A stretch of 64,000 bases of DNA from positions 434,001-498,000 of the forward strand of contig NZ_AUJG01000001.1 in the NCBI RefSeq assembly GCF_000424105.1, in the 5' to 3' direction. The number at the start of each line of letters is the position of its first letter. The stretch's first letter is position 1. A model generated the notes under the pieces. It saw only the letters and a program-made list of their open reading frames with translations, had not been told where the DNA came from and searched no databases. Source of the DNA: Lachnospira multipara ATCC 19207 (lineage in GTDB: Bacteria; Bacillota; Clostridia; Lachnospirales; Lachnospiraceae). The translations under genes were made by a program, and so were the position numbers. Positions 15,518-23,936 of this stretch are shown here, one piece after another.

Positions 15518-16089
15518 TTCTTTTAATTGATAACTACGATTCATTTACTTATAACCTCTATCAATTTATTGGAATTTTTAATAGCGACATTAAGGTTGTA
15601 AGAAACGACAAAATTACTATAAAGGAAATAGAGGAGCTTGACCCTAGCGCAATTATTGTTAGCCCAGGTCCTAAAAGTCCAAAGGAAGCGGGAATTTGTA
15701 TTGAGGCTATTAAGTATTTTGCAGGCAAGAAGCCAATCCTTGGAATTTGCTTAGGACATCAGTCCATTGGTGAGGCCTTTGGTGCCACTGTAAGTTTTGC
15801 TAAAAGCATTATGCATGGCAAACAGTCAAAGATAGATTTTAAGTCGGAAAATATATTCGCAGGCCTTAAATCACCAATTAATGTGGCAAGATATCACTCC
15901 CTTGCAATCCTAGAGGAGACAATGCCAGAGGAGTTAGAGGTGATTGCAAGAACTGATGATAACGAGATTATGGCCATTAAACATAGAGATTATCCAATTT
16001 ATGGTTTGCAGTTTCATCCAGAATCTATCTATACAGATTATGGAAAGAAGATGATTGAAAACTTTTTAGAGGAGGCGAAGGCACTATGA
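15514..16089 (+). CDS. trpG: Anthranilate synthase component II (glutamine amidotransferase)
   Basis: Supplies ammonia from glutamine to TrpE. The 191-residue class I amidotransferase has the triad region ILGICLGHQSIGEAFG, with nucleophile Cys, and GLQFHPESI with the His-x-Glu pair. The start DNYDSFTYNL is typical. It stands alone, not fused to trpD as in some enteric bacteria. Start and stop overlap both neighbours by four bases, which indicates tight translational coupling. Like many clostridial TrpG proteins it could also serve as PabA for folate synthesis; no pabB is seen here. Confidence 0.95.
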   Translation: MILLIDNYDSFTYNLYQFIGIFNSDIKVVRNDKITIKEIEELDPSAIIVSPGPKSPKEAGICIEAIKYFAGKKPILGICLGHQSIGEAFGATVSFAKSIMHGKQSKIDFKSENIFAGLKSPINVARYHSLAILEETMPEELEVIARTDDNEIMAIKHRDYPIYGLQFHPESIYTDYGKKMIENFLEEAKAL

Positions 16090-16892
16090 TATTAGATGAT
16101 ATAGTTAAGGACAAAAAGATTAGATTAGTTCAGGCTAAGGAAAATGTATCTTTAGAGGAAATGAAAGAAAAGGCCCTTAAGTCTACAAGACAGTCTATTA
16201 GCTTTTATGAGGCCCTTGCAAAGCCGGGATTATCTATTATTGGAGAGTTTAAAAAGGCCTCTCCAAGCCACGGAAAGATGGATAACAAGATTAGCCTAGA
16301 GTCAAGAATTAAGGACTATAGCGAAAGTGCTGATGCTATTTCTTGTTTAACGGAAGAAGATCATTTTAATGGAAGTGTTGATTATCTAATGCAAATTAGA
16401 GAAATGACTAAGCTTCCAATTATTAGAAAGGACTTTATTATTGATCCTTATCAGGTTTACGAGGCTAAGGTCATTGGTGCTGATGCCATATTACTTATTG
16501 CAGCAATTCTTAGGGATGAAGAGTTAAAGAGCCTATATGAGCTTGCTACAAGCCTTGGACTTGATTGCCTTTGCGAGGTTCACGATGAGAAAGAGATGGA
16601 GAGAATGCTAGGTCTTGGTGTTAAGATCATTGGTATTAATAACCGCAACCTATGGGATTTTACGATTGATCTTAATACAACTAAGAAGCTTTCAGATATG
16701 ATTCCAGCAAGTTTAAGAGAAGAGGGAGTTTTACTTGTATCAGAAAGTGGTGTTTCAAAGTCGGAAGATGTTGTAACCCTTTCTAAGTCAAAGGCAAATG
16801 CTCTCTTAATTGGAACAGTGCTTATGGAGGCTGAATCTCCAAAGGCCTTAATCAAGGATTTTAAGGAGGTTTATGAGTCTTATAGAGATTAA
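16086..16892 (+). CDS. trpC: Indole-3-glycerol phosphate synthase
   Basis: Closes the indole ring from carboxyphenylaminodeoxyribulose phosphate. A 268-residue TIM barrel with the signature IIGEFKKASPSHG near residue 52, LPIIRKDFIIDPYQVYEA, GINNRNL and LLVSESGVS. It overlaps trpG by four bases and trpF by 20 bases. It is separate from trpF, unlike the fused enterobacterial enzyme. The ribosome site is inside trpG. In the usual order trpD would precede it, but here trpD is missing from the operon and lies at 42613. Confidence 0.95.
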   Translation: MILDDIVKDKKIRLVQAKENVSLEEMKEKALKSTRQSISFYEALAKPGLSIIGEFKKASPSHGKMDNKISLESRIKDYSESADAISCLTEEDHFNGSVDYLMQIREMTKLPIIRKDFIIDPYQVYEAKVIGADAILLIAAILRDEELKSLYELATSLGLDCLCEVHDEKEMERMLGLGVKIIGINNRNLWDFTIDLNTTKKLSDMIPASLREEGVLLVSESGVSKSEDVVTLSKSKANALLIGTVLMEAESPKALIKDFKEVYESYRD

Positions 16893-17538
16893 TAAGGATG
16901 CTAAGACTAAAGTTAAAATCTGTGGCCTAACATCTATTAATGATGTCTCTTTAGTTATAAGAGAAAAGGCCGATTATGCTGGTATGGTTATGTTTTTTGA
17001 GAAGAGTAAGAGAAACATTTTCAAAGACAAGGCAAGGACCTTAATTAAGCCACTAAAGGAGGCGGGTATAAAGACCGTTGCGGTGGTGGTTAGTCCTAGC
17101 CAAGAGCAAGTAGAAATTATTGAGGAAGTTGGCTTTGATTATATTCAGATTCATGGGGATTTAGATAAAGAGCTTTTAGAAAATATAAGACTCCCAATAA
17201 TTAGGGCTCTTAACCTAAAAGTGGCAGATGAAAAGATAGTAAAAGAAGTGCAGGAGTTAGAAAATGAGGATAAGATTTTTGCAATTCTTTTTGACGCAGG
17301 CATTCCTGGTAGTGGGAAGACTTTTGATTGGAACAGTTTGAAAAAAATGGACATCAAAAGAAAGAAAGTTTTTCTAGCTGGTGGGCTAAATAAGGATAAC
17401 GTGGCACTAGCTATAAAGACGGTAAATCCGGATGTAGTAGATGTAAGTTCAGGCGTTGAGTTTGACGACGCAAGTATAGTAGGTAAATGTGAGGAGAAGC
17501 TAGTAGCTTTTATTGAAAATGCAAGAAAGGTAAGGTAG
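16873..17538 (+). CDS. trpF: Phosphoribosylanthranilate isomerase
   Basis: Performs the Amadori rearrangement of phosphoribosylanthranilate. A 221-residue TIM barrel opening with [13 protein letters not shown], whose Cys is the catalytic base. The catalytic Asp is in [14 protein letters not shown], and the phosphate-binding end is [11 protein letters not shown] and [13 protein letters not shown] is seven bases upstream, within trpC, so the two genes overlap by 20 bases. The sequence has a few hydrophilic residues before the usual start ([13 protein letters not shown]), which may be an added N-terminal tail; an internal start lacks an SD. Confidence 0.93.
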   Translation: MSLIEINKDAKTKVKICGLTSINDVSLVIREKADYAGMVMFFEKSKRNIFKDKARTLIKPLKEAGIKTVAVVVSPSQEQVEIIEEVGFDYIQIHGDLDKELLENIRLPIIRALNLKVADEKIVKEVQELENEDKIFAILFDAGIPGSGKTFDWNSLKKMDIKRKKVFLAGGLNKDNVALAIKTVNPDVVDVSSGVEFDDASIVGKCEEKLVAFIENARKVR

Positions 17539-17542
17539 GAAA

Positions 17543-18730
17543 ATGAAAGAAGAAAAGTATTATGGAAAATTTGGAGGTCAATATGTTTCAGAGTCCCTTA
17601 TGAATACTCTTGATGAGTTATCTAAGGCCTTTGAGGAAGCAATTGCTGACCCAAAGTTTATAGAGGAATATAACTACTATTTAAAGCAGTATGTGGGTAG
17701 AGAAACACCTCTTTATAAGGCAGAGAGATTATCTAAGAAATATGGCGCAAAGATTTATCTTAAAAGAGAAGATTTAAACCACACAGGTGCTCATAAGATT
17801 AACAATGTAATCGGTCAGATTTTACTTGCAAAGAGAATGGGTAAGACAAAGATTATTGCTGAGACTGGTGCAGGTCAGCACGGCGTTGCAACAGCTACAG
17901 GTGCAGCGCTTTTTAACATGGAATGTACAGTTTACATGGGTGAAGAGGATATAAAAAGACAGTCCCTTAACGTATTTAGAATGGAGCTTTTAGGAGCTAA
18001 GGTTGAGGCTGTTAAGACTGGCAGCAGAACCTTAAAGGATGCTACAAACGAGGCTATTAGATCTTGGGCTAAAAATGCTGAAGATACATTTTATATTATT
18101 GGCTCAGCCGTAGGTCCATACCCATATCCTAAGATGGTTAAGGAATTCCAGAAGGTAATTTCAGTAGAAGCTAAAAAACAGATCCTAGAGCAAGAAGGTA
18201 GACTTCCAGATGCAGTAGTTGCCTGCGTTGGTGGTGGTTCTAACTCTATTGGTATGTTTGCAGATTTCATTGAAGAAAAGGATGTTAAGTTAGTAGGTGT
18301 TGAGGCAGGTGGCCTTGGTATTGAAACAGGTAAGCATGCTTCTGCTATGGCTCTTGGAAAGATGGGAACTCTCCATGGTATGAGAACTTATTTACTTCAG
18401 GATGAAAATGGAAATATCGACTTAGCACATTCTATATCCGCAGGTCTTGACTACCCAGGTGTTGGTCCTGAACATAGCTTTTTAAGAGATAGCGGCAGAG
18501 TTGAATACGTTTCTATTACAGATAAGGAATGTATGGAAGCCTTAATGGAATTAAACGAATTAGAGGGTATTTTACCTGCTATTGAAAGTGCTCATGCCCT
18601 TGCTCACGTAATTAAGATGGCTAAGGAAATGAAGGAAGATCAGATTATTGTTATGTGCCTTTCAGGTCGTGGTGATAAGGATATTAATACAATTCAGAAA
18701 TATATTAGAGGCGAAGAGACTAATATGTAA
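17543..18730 (+). CDS. trpB: Tryptophan synthase beta chain
   Basis: PLP enzyme that joins indole and serine. 395 residues, the normal length. Residues 1-15 have the typical [12 protein letters not shown] opening. The PLP lysine lies in HTGAHKINN near residue 87. [18 protein letters not shown] follows, and the phosphate loop is [12 protein letters not shown]. It is the TrpB1 form that pairs with TrpA, encoded 30 bases downstream. The start is four bases after trpF. No inserted or missing segment was noticed. Confidence 0.97.
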   Translation: MKEEKYYGKFGGQYVSESLMNTLDELSKAFEEAIADPKFIEEYNYYLKQYVGRETPLYKAERLSKKYGAKIYLKREDLNHTGAHKINNVIGQILLAKRMGKTKIIAETGAGQHGVATATGAALFNMECTVYMGEEDIKRQSLNVFRMELLGAKVEAVKTGSRTLKDATNEAIRSWAKNAEDTFYIIGSAVGPYPYPKMVKEFQKVISVEAKKQILEQEGRLPDAVVACVGGGSNSIGMFADFIEEKDVKLVGVEAGGLGIETGKHASAMALGKMGTLHGMRTYLLQDENGNIDLAHSISAGLDYPGVGPEHSFLRDSGRVEYVSITDKECMEALMELNELEGILPAIESAHALAHVIKMAKEMKEDQIIVMCLSGRGDKDINTIQKYIRGEETNM

Positions 18731-18760
18731 TTAGTTTGTGTAGTAAAAGGAGAGTGTATT

Positions 18761-19555
18761 ATGAATAGAATTGAAACTAGAATGAAGACTTTAGAGGAAA
18801 GAAATGAAAAGGCTTTTATAACATATATTACAGCTGGACTTCCAAATTACGAGAAGACAAAGGAAATCATAAAGACTAGTATGGAAGCGGGTTGTGATGT
18901 AATTGAACTCGGTATTCCATTTTCAGATCCAGTAGCAGATGGCCCTGTAATTCAGGATGCTTCCTTTAGAGCAATTAATAACGGCGCAACTCTTGCAAAG
19001 ACTTTTGAGATGATGAAGGAAATTAGAGCAGAAGGCGTTGAGCAGGCTATTCTTTTTATGATGTATTACAATCACGTATATCATCTTGGTGTAGAGAATT
19101 TTGTTAAGGCTTGTATTGAGTCAGGAGTTGATGGACTTATTATTCCAGATTTACCTTTTGAAGAGCAGTATGAGTTAAAAAATGAATTGTCAAAATACGA
19201 CAATGCCCCAATTTTAATTCAACTTGTAGCACCAGTTTCAAAACAAAGAATTCCAATGATTTTGGAAAATGCAAGAGGATTTGTTTATTGCGTTTCCCAG
19301 ATGGGAGTTACTGGTAATGGTGCAAACTTCCATAAGGAGATTAGAGAGTATTTGGAAAATGTAAAAGCAGTCAGCAAGATTCCAGTAATGATGGGCTTTG
19401 GAATTAGAACTTATGAAGATGTTGAAAGCTTAGTTGATACTATTGATGGTGCAATTGTAGGTTCTCATTTTATTAAGCTTTTAGACGAGTCTGCTTATGA
19501 TTGTAAAGTTTCCGCTGATTATATACGCGAATTTAAGTCAAAACTAAATGATTAA
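18761..19555 (+). CDS. trpA: Tryptophan synthase alpha chain
   Basis: Releases indole from indoleglycerol phosphate for channelling to TrpB. 264 residues. The catalytic Glu and Asp lie in VIELGIPFSDPVADGPVIQDAS, and loop 6 is YCVSQMGVTGN. AAGGAGAG precedes the ATG. This is the last gene of the trp operon. It is followed by AT-rich DNA with only a weak AAATATT/AATATTT hairpin, so the terminator is not obvious. Confidence 0.96.
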   Translation: MNRIETRMKTLEERNEKAFITYITAGLPNYEKTKEIIKTSMEAGCDVIELGIPFSDPVADGPVIQDASFRAINNGATLAKTFEMMKEIRAEGVEQAILFMMYYNHVYHLGVENFVKACIESGVDGLIIPDLPFEEQYELKNELSKYDNAPILIQLVAPVSKQRIPMILENARGFVYCVSQMGVTGNGANFHKEIREYLENVKAVSKIPVMMGFGIRTYEDVESLVDTIDGAIVGSHFIKLLDESAYDCKVSADYIREFKSKLND

Positions 19556-19764
19556 ATAAATATTTGAAAAATATTTCGCAAAAATCTTTTGTAAAAAAAG
19601 GACATAATACATATTTAATACTTGATTTATCAAATAATTAGTATTATTATATTTTTATATTTTGATAAGATAAATTATCTTAATAAAAAATACCAATAAA
19701 GACAAGAAATTCTATCTATCTATTGACGTATTTTACAAAAATTATATTAATAGCTAAACGATAG

Positions 19765-19793
19765 TTGACTTAATTGAGAGTTTAGAGTATATT
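19765..19793 (+). promoter_or_regulatory. Promoter of the HPr-like gene
   Basis: TTGACT (19765-19770), a 17-bp spacer and TATATT (19788-19793). The 19556-19764 stretch before it is very AT-rich and shows nothing else I can name. Confidence 0.65.
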
Positions 19794-19839
19794 CGTATTT
19801 GGAATTTTTTAAATTTTTGAAAGTTAGGTGGAGTTTGAC

Positions 19840-20088
19840 ATGAAAGAAAATGTTTTAGTCGGCGACATTGATAAGTTGCACAAGAATCCAATCGCTGAAC
19901 TTGTTCAGGCAGCATGTGCATTTAACAGTCACATTGAAATCATTAGTGAGGGTAAGAGTATTAACGCTAAGAGTCTTATGGGTATTATGGCTTTTGGTTT
20001 AAAGCCAGGAATTGAAGTTGTTATTTCGGCTGAGGGTGATGATGAATCACAGGCAGTTGAATCTATAAAGAAATTTTTAGCATGTTAA
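19840..20088 (+). CDS. HPr-like phosphocarrier with altered active site
   Basis: An 82-residue HPr-fold protein. GGTGGAG sets the ATG at 19840; the upstream GTG is not needed. HPr carries phosphate from Enzyme I to PTS permeases on a His in the motif LHARP. Here the motif is LHKNP, so the His (residue 14) is kept but the conserved Arg that stabilises the phospho-His is Asn16. The regulatory Ser46 site is intact (AKSLMGIMAFG, Ser45). This may be a second, weaker or purely regulatory HPr (Crh-like). It could also be the main HPr of the genome, in which case it would serve the PTS loci at 47 and 60 kb; a canonical ptsH is not in the window. Confidence 0.8.
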   Translation: MKENVLVGDIDKLHKNPIAELVQAACAFNSHIEIISEGKSINAKSLMGIMAFGLKPGIEVVISAEGDDESQAVESIKKFLAC

Positions 20089-20109
20089 TTTATTGAGGAG
20101 GTAGAAAAC

Positions 20110-20517
20110 ATGGCAACAACAAGCACAGTACAGGTTAGTAGTGTTTTTGGAACAAAGACAGCAGACGTTAAGGTAGAGCCAAAGGAGATTAAGGCAGCCG
20201 CAACAAAGAAGACAGCTACTAAGGCATCTACTACAAAGAAGACTACAGCTAAGAAGACAGCATCTAGCACAAAGACAACAACAGCTAAGACAGCTACAAA
20301 GTCTACTTCAGCTGCAAAGAAAACTGTTAAGAAGGAATTATTTGTTCAGTACTTAAATCAGCAGGTTGATTTTGATACTCTTGAGAAGAGAGTTTTAGAT
20401 GACCTTAAGGAGCAGAACATTTCTGCAAGCGACCTTAAGTTATATCTTAAGCCTGAAGATAATGCTTGCTACTATGTAGCTAATGGCAATATCGCTGGCA
20501 GCGTTAATTTATTCTAA
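20110..20517 (+). CDS. Lys/Ala/Thr-rich protein, DUF6465-like
   Basis: 135 residues with a strong GAGGAGG site. Residues 25-75 are almost only Lys, Ala, Thr and Ser (repeats of TKKTTAKK type), a basic histone H1-like tail. The last 60 residues form a folded alpha/beta domain (FVQYLNQQVDFDTLEKRV, LKLYLKPEDNACYYVANG). I recall this layout as DUF6465 in Lachnospiraceae, though without a known role. The basic tail suggests binding to nucleic acid or to the cell wall. It lies 21 bases after the HPr-like gene, so they are probably one transcript. Confidence 0.7.
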   Translation: MATTSTVQVSSVFGTKTADVKVEPKEIKAAATKKTATKASTTKKTTAKKTASSTKTTTAKTATKSTSAAKKTVKKELFVQYLNQQVDFDTLEKRVLDDLKEQNISASDLKLYLKPEDNACYYVANGNIAGSVNLF

Positions 20518-20569
20518 TTTAACAATAATTAGTAGATTTAAGAAATGCTAAATTAAATAGTTCGGAAGT

Positions 20570-20601
20570 AAGGCATCTCTCGTTATGAGAGGTGCCTTTT
20601 T
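20570..20601 (+). terminator. Terminator after the DUF6465-like gene
   Basis: AAGGCATCTCTC (20570-20581) pairs with GAGAGGTGCCTT (20587-20598), then TTT. Confidence 0.9.
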
Positions 20602-20692
20602 ATTATTGTTAGGCTAGATGCTTTTCTTTACGCATTTTCATAGGCTCTTACTTAATATTTTGAACAGAAGATAGGCCAAACATAATTTTCTT

Positions 20693-20721
20693 TTGAAAAA
20701 AACTATGAAATGTTGTATACT
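20693..20721 (+). promoter_or_regulatory. Promoter of the carD-like gene
   Basis: TTGAAA (20693-20698), a 17-bp spacer and TATACT (20716-20721), 53 bases before the chosen start. Confidence 0.65.
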
Positions 20722-20773
20722 TAATAATGTTGACTTATGGATTTATGTATATCCCGGATTTGGAGGAAATTTT

Positions 20774-21271
20774 ATGTTTGAAGTTGAAGATAAGGTATGT
20801 TATGGCGTAGTAGGAGTTTGCCAGATTGAGCAGATTGCTACACCTCCAATTAAAGATGTAAAAGGTGATTATTATTTCCTTCAGCCTGTATATGATGCTA
20901 AGGGAATTATCTATTGTCCAGTTAAGAATACAAAAGTGGCAATGAGAAACGTTATATCAAAGGCTGAATGTAAGAAGTTAATTGAACGTGCTAAGAATTG
21001 TAAGAAAGACCCGCTTCTTAATGAAAAGGTTACACCAATGCAGTATGACGAAATGGTTAAGTCACAAGATACATTACAGTTAATGCATCTTATTAGAGCT
21101 CTATATAATATAAAGAACGAAAGAGCTAAGGACTTAAGAAAGATGAAATCAGCAGATAGTAGAATGTTACTTGCAGCAAGAAAGCTTCTATATGGAGAGA
21201 TTGCAGTAGTTACAGATTCTGATTTCGATGATGTGTCAGAGATATTAGATGCATACCTTTCAATTGAATAA
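20774..21271 (+). CDS. CarD-family transcription regulator
   Basis: About 165 residues. The ATG at 20774 has GGAGG eight bases upstream; the longer frame would begin inside the promoter. The N-terminal 60 residues form a CarD/TRCF-type RNA polymerase interaction domain (FEVEDKVCYGVVGVCQIEQI). A helical domain with basic stretches follows (NERAKDLRKMKSAD). Proteins of this family bind the RNA polymerase beta subunit and stabilise open promoter complexes. It is transcribed alone, with its own promoter and terminator. Confidence 0.88.
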   Translation: MFEVEDKVCYGVVGVCQIEQIATPPIKDVKGDYYFLQPVYDAKGIIYCPVKNTKVAMRNVISKAECKKLIERAKNCKKDPLLNEKVTPMQYDEMVKSQDTLQLMHLIRALYNIKNERAKDLRKMKSADSRMLLAARKLLYGEIAVVTDSDFDDVSEILDAYLSIE

Positions 21272-21283
21272 TTATTAATTATG

Positions 21284-21318
21284 ATGCAAGAAGTTTTTAC
21301 TTCTTGCATTCATTTTTT
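21284..21318 (+). terminator. Terminator after the carD-like gene
   Basis: ATGCAAGAAGT (21284-21294), loop TTTT, ACTTCTTGCAT (21299-21309), then CATTTTTTT. Confidence 0.9.
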
Positions 21319-21322
21319 TCTT

Positions 21323-21349
21323 GTAGTTATTTGCGTAGCAAATCACTAC
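21323..21349. repeat. Hairpin with 5+1+6 bp stem and GTA triloop
   Basis: GTAGT, a mismatch, ATTTGC, loop GTA, GCAAAT, a mismatch, ACTAC. The architecture is the same as at 5671, 13728 and 14001. It is followed by a GC-rich GCGGC/GCCGC hairpin (about 21361-21375). Both lie between the carD terminator and the MATE gene. Confidence 0.5.
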
Positions 21350-21434
21350 TTGTGTGCGAGCCGCGGCAAAGCCGCAACTAATGCGAGCACGTCATTGTTA
21401 TAAAGGAAAATTAAAAAGAAACTAGGAGACATTT

Positions 21435-22763
21435 ATGAAAGACTTAACAAAGGGCAATATTATTAAGCTTATTATTGCTTTTGCCGTACCTGTATTTTTT
21501 AGTATGTTACTACAGATGACTTATAACTTGGTAGATACTAAGATTATAGGCTACGTGCTAGGAGAATCGCCCCTTGCAGCTGTTGGATCAACTAATTCTA
21601 TTAACACTATGATAGTAGGATTTTTAAATGGTCTAACTAATGGCTTTGCTGTTATTGCAGCTCAATATTTTGGAGCTAAGGATATTAACTATTTAAAGAA
21701 AACTGTGGCAAGTTCCATTAGACTTGGAATTACAATTTCTATTGTACTTACGGTTTTAGTGTTAGTATTTTTAAAACCCTTACTTATAGTATTAAATACA
21801 CCGGCAGACCTTTTAACAGAGGCCTATAATTACATTTTCATAGTATTCTTAGGAATGACCCTACTTATGTTATATAACGTCTGCGCAGCCCTTTTAAGAG
21901 CTATTGGTGATTCTATAACACCACTTTATTTCTTGCTATTTTCAGTAACACTTAATATAGGTGCTGACATTTTCTTTATGAAAATAATTCCCCTAGGTGT
22001 ACGTGGTGCGGCTATAGCAACTGTACTTTCCCAGGGAATAGCAATGGTGCTTTGTGCCCTCTATATGGTGAAGAAATATGAGATTTTAAGGGTTGGTAGG
22101 ACTGATTTTAAAAGGGAGTCAAGCCTTGATAATAAGCTGCTTTCCACAGGTCTTTCAATGGGCTTTATGAACTCTCTTATTAATATAGGTAGCGTTACTA
22201 TGCAAAGCGCTATTAATTCTTTTGGACAGAATATTATTCTTGCCCATACAACAGCAAGAAGACTTACAGAGCTTTTCATGATGATGTTTACAGTACTTGG
22301 TCAAACTATGGCTACTTTTTGCGGACAAAATCTTGGAGCAAAGCAGTATAAAAGAATCGTAAAGGGCCTAAAAAGTGCTATACTTCTAGGTTGGATATGG
22401 TGTATATTTATTGTGATTATTGCCTATACAATTGTTCCAACTCTTGTAAAGATACTAATTAGCTCAGACAATAAGGAAGTAATTAACACAGCTAGTCTTT
22501 ATTTAAGAGTGGATACTCTACTTTACTGGGTTACAGCTATGATTACAATTACAAGAAATGCTCTACAAGGCTTGGGAGATAAGCTTACTCCTGTAATCTC
22601 TAGTAGTATTGAGCTAGTGGGTAAAGTAATTCTTACCTTTACGCTTATTAAGATCTGCGGTTACTGGGGCGTTATTTTAACAGAGCCTATTGTTTGGGTA
22701 TTGATGGTAATTCCACTAATTGTACAGGCTGTGAGATTGTGCAGGAAATATGAGAATATGTAA
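21435..22763 (+). CDS. MATE-family multidrug/metabolite efflux protein
   Basis: A 442-residue integral membrane protein with about twelve segments in two homologous halves. The opening KGNIIKLIIAFAVPVFFSMLLQMTYNLVDTKIIG and the repeat GQTMATFCGQNLGA are typical of the MATE family. Such proteins export cationic drugs or metabolites in exchange for Na+ or H+. GGAGA precedes the ATG. The downstream acetyltransferase starts 22 bases after the stop and may share the transcript; together they could be a small resistance unit, though no substrate can be read from the sequence. Confidence 0.9.
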   Translation: MKDLTKGNIIKLIIAFAVPVFFSMLLQMTYNLVDTKIIGYVLGESPLAAVGSTNSINTMIVGFLNGLTNGFAVIAAQYFGAKDINYLKKTVASSIRLGITISIVLTVLVLVFLKPLLIVLNTPADLLTEAYNYIFIVFLGMTLLMLYNVCAALLRAIGDSITPLYFLLFSVTLNIGADIFFMKIIPLGVRGAAIATVLSQGIAMVLCALYMVKKYEILRVGRTDFKRESSLDNKLLSTGLSMGFMNSLINIGSVTMQSAINSFGQNIILAHTTARRLTELFMMMFTVLGQTMATFCGQNLGAKQYKRIVKGLKSAILLGWIWCIFIVIIAYTIVPTLVKILISSDNKEVINTASLYLRVDTLLYWVTAMITITRNALQGLGDKLTPVISSSIELVGKVILTFTLIKICGYWGVILTEPIVWVLMVIPLIVQAVRLCRKYENM

Positions 22764-22785
22764 ATTTACAGGAAGGATTCATAAA

Positions 22786-23343
22786 ATGATTATTAGAGAA
22801 GTCAAGCTAGATGACGCTAAAGACTTATTAGAAATTTATGGATATTATGTAGAGAATACTGCGATAACATTTGAAACACAGATTCCAAGTGTGGAGGAGT
22901 TTAAAGAAAGAATTCTTGCTATTACAGCAAAGTACCCATACCTTGTGGCAGAAATGGATGGAAAGATTGTAGGCTACAGCTATGCTCATGCCTATAATGT
23001 AAGAGAGGCTTATGACTGGTGCGTAGAGATGACAATTTATTTAAAGGAAGATATTAGAGGAAAGGGTATAGGCTCTAAGCTTTACTTAAAGATGGAGGAT
23101 TGCCTTAAGAAAATGAATATCAAAAACCTCTATTCCTGCATTGCCGCAACAAAGCACCCATCAAAGCATCTAACTAATGCCTCTATTGATTTTCACAAGG
23201 CCTTGGGCTATAGAATTAATGCTGAGTTTAAGCAGAGTGGTTATAAATTTGATGAATGGTATGACATGGTTTGGATGGAAAAGATCATTGGAGAGCATGA
23301 GATACATCCAAAAAAAGTAGAGAAATTCAGCGGCTTATGTTAA
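22786..23343 (+). CDS. GNAT N-acetyltransferase (phosphinothricin/methionine-sulfone type)
   Basis: 186 residues. The ATG at 22786 (MIIREVKLDD) is chosen for its GGAAGGA site; the longer frame starts inside the MATE gene. The signature of the PAT/YncA subgroup is clear: IYGYYVENTAITFETQIPS near the N-terminus, EMTIYLKEDIRGKGIGSKLY (acetyl-CoA loop), and IAATKHPSKHLTNASIDFHKALGYR. Relatives acetylate phosphinothricin or methionine derivatives. It lies beside a MATE pump, so a detoxification role is possible but unproven. The 131-bp repeat element follows 35 bases after the stop. Confidence 0.88.
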   Translation: MIIREVKLDDAKDLLEIYGYYVENTAITFETQIPSVEEFKERILAITAKYPYLVAEMDGKIVGYSYAHAYNVREAYDWCVEMTIYLKEDIRGKGIGSKLYLKMEDCLKKMNIKNLYSCIAATKHPSKHLTNASIDFHKALGYRINAEFKQSGYKFDEWYDMVWMEKIIGEHEIHPKKVEKFSGLC

Positions 23344-23378
23344 TTAAAGAATTGACAGCACTAATTTAAAGTGTTAAT

Positions 23379-23509
23379 CTTTAACTCAGTAGGAGTACAA
23401 GCTCCGACTGAGTTAAACGCTCCGCGAGGATGCGCACGGATTCGGACAGGAATTTGTCTGCTGAAGCAGACCCGAATCCGGCGCGCAAGACTCGCGAGCG
23501 AGTCTTGAC
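23379..23509 (+). repeat. 131-bp structured GC-rich element, copy 1
   Basis: Differs from 39361-39491 at only two of 131 positions, although the two lie 16 kb apart. It starts CTTTAACTCAGT and ends GAGTCTTGAC. Predicted stems: TTTAACTCAGTAGGAG with CTCCGACTGAGTTAAA (one mismatch here); GGATTCGG with CCGAATCC, enclosing GTCTGC/GCAGAC; and CAAGACTCG with CGAGTCTTG around CGAG. It is GC-rich, downstream of a coding gene and in the same orientation as that gene. No protein-coding potential is evident. Confidence 0.85.
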
Positions 23510-23545
23510 AAGTTGTTGCAGTTGATGCAAGCACTAATTAAATAG

Positions 23546-23637
23546 CTAGTCATTGGGGACACCACCTTGACTAGAATTAGGAAATTACAGGCGTCGCTAG
23601 ACTAGGAGATTATCTCTTAGTTTAGCGATGCTTTTTT
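23546..23637 (+). promoter_or_regulatory. Attenuator-like leader of the thi operon
   Basis: CTAGTCA (23546-23552) pairs with TGACTAG (23568-23574), with GGGGACACC in the loop. A 19-bp terminator stem follows (23591-23609 with 23613-23631) and six T, only about 30 bases before the thiS ribosome site. The terminator's 5' arm carries a second GACTAG, so CTAGTC could pair there instead and break the terminator. I find no TPP riboswitch core (CTGAGA, or ACCTGATCTGG-like). It may be an unrecognised regulatory leader, or simply the end of an upstream transcript. Confidence 0.5.
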
Positions 23638-23677
23638 GTTGCGCTGAAATTGCTTTTTATAAGAAAGGAAGGAAAAG

Positions 23678-23872
23678 ATGGTAAAGATTAACGGACAAAG
23701 CCTTGAGGCAGCTGGTCGCAATCTTTTAGAAGTTGTTAGAGAACTAGAGTTTAAGGATAACAGCTATGTTATTGAATACAACCTAGAGATTCTTAAAAAA
23801 GAATTCTATGATAAGACAACTTTAAAAGATGGCGATGTTGTGGAAGTAGTTTCATTTATGGGTGGGGGCTGA
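23678..23872 (+). CDS. thiS: Thiamine biosynthesis sulfur carrier ThiS
   Basis: A 64-residue ubiquitin-like protein that carries sulfur as a C-terminal thiocarboxylate for thiazole synthesis. It ends in the required Gly-Gly (SFMGGG). MVKINGQSLEAAGRNLLEVVREL and LKDGDVVEVV match the family. GAAAGGAAGG precedes the ATG. It is the first gene of thiS-thiG-thiH-thiE. The adenylating enzyme ThiF is not in this cluster and must be elsewhere or be replaced. Confidence 0.93.
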   Translation: MVKINGQSLEAAGRNLLEVVRELEFKDNSYVIEYNLEILKKEFYDKTTLKDGDVVEVVSFMGGG

Positions 23873-23936
23873 TTAGTCCCACTTTAAAAGAAGATTTTAA
23901 TCGGGTTTAAACCGGTGCTTAAGGGAGGAAAAAATT

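Noticed and set aside
21361-21375. GCGGC/GCCGC hairpin as a terminator
   Set aside because: No T tract, and the carD terminator is already complete at 21318.
23521-23677. TPP riboswitch before thiS
   Set aside because: The invariant CTGAGA and the second conserved block are not present; described instead as an unidentified attenuator-like leader.
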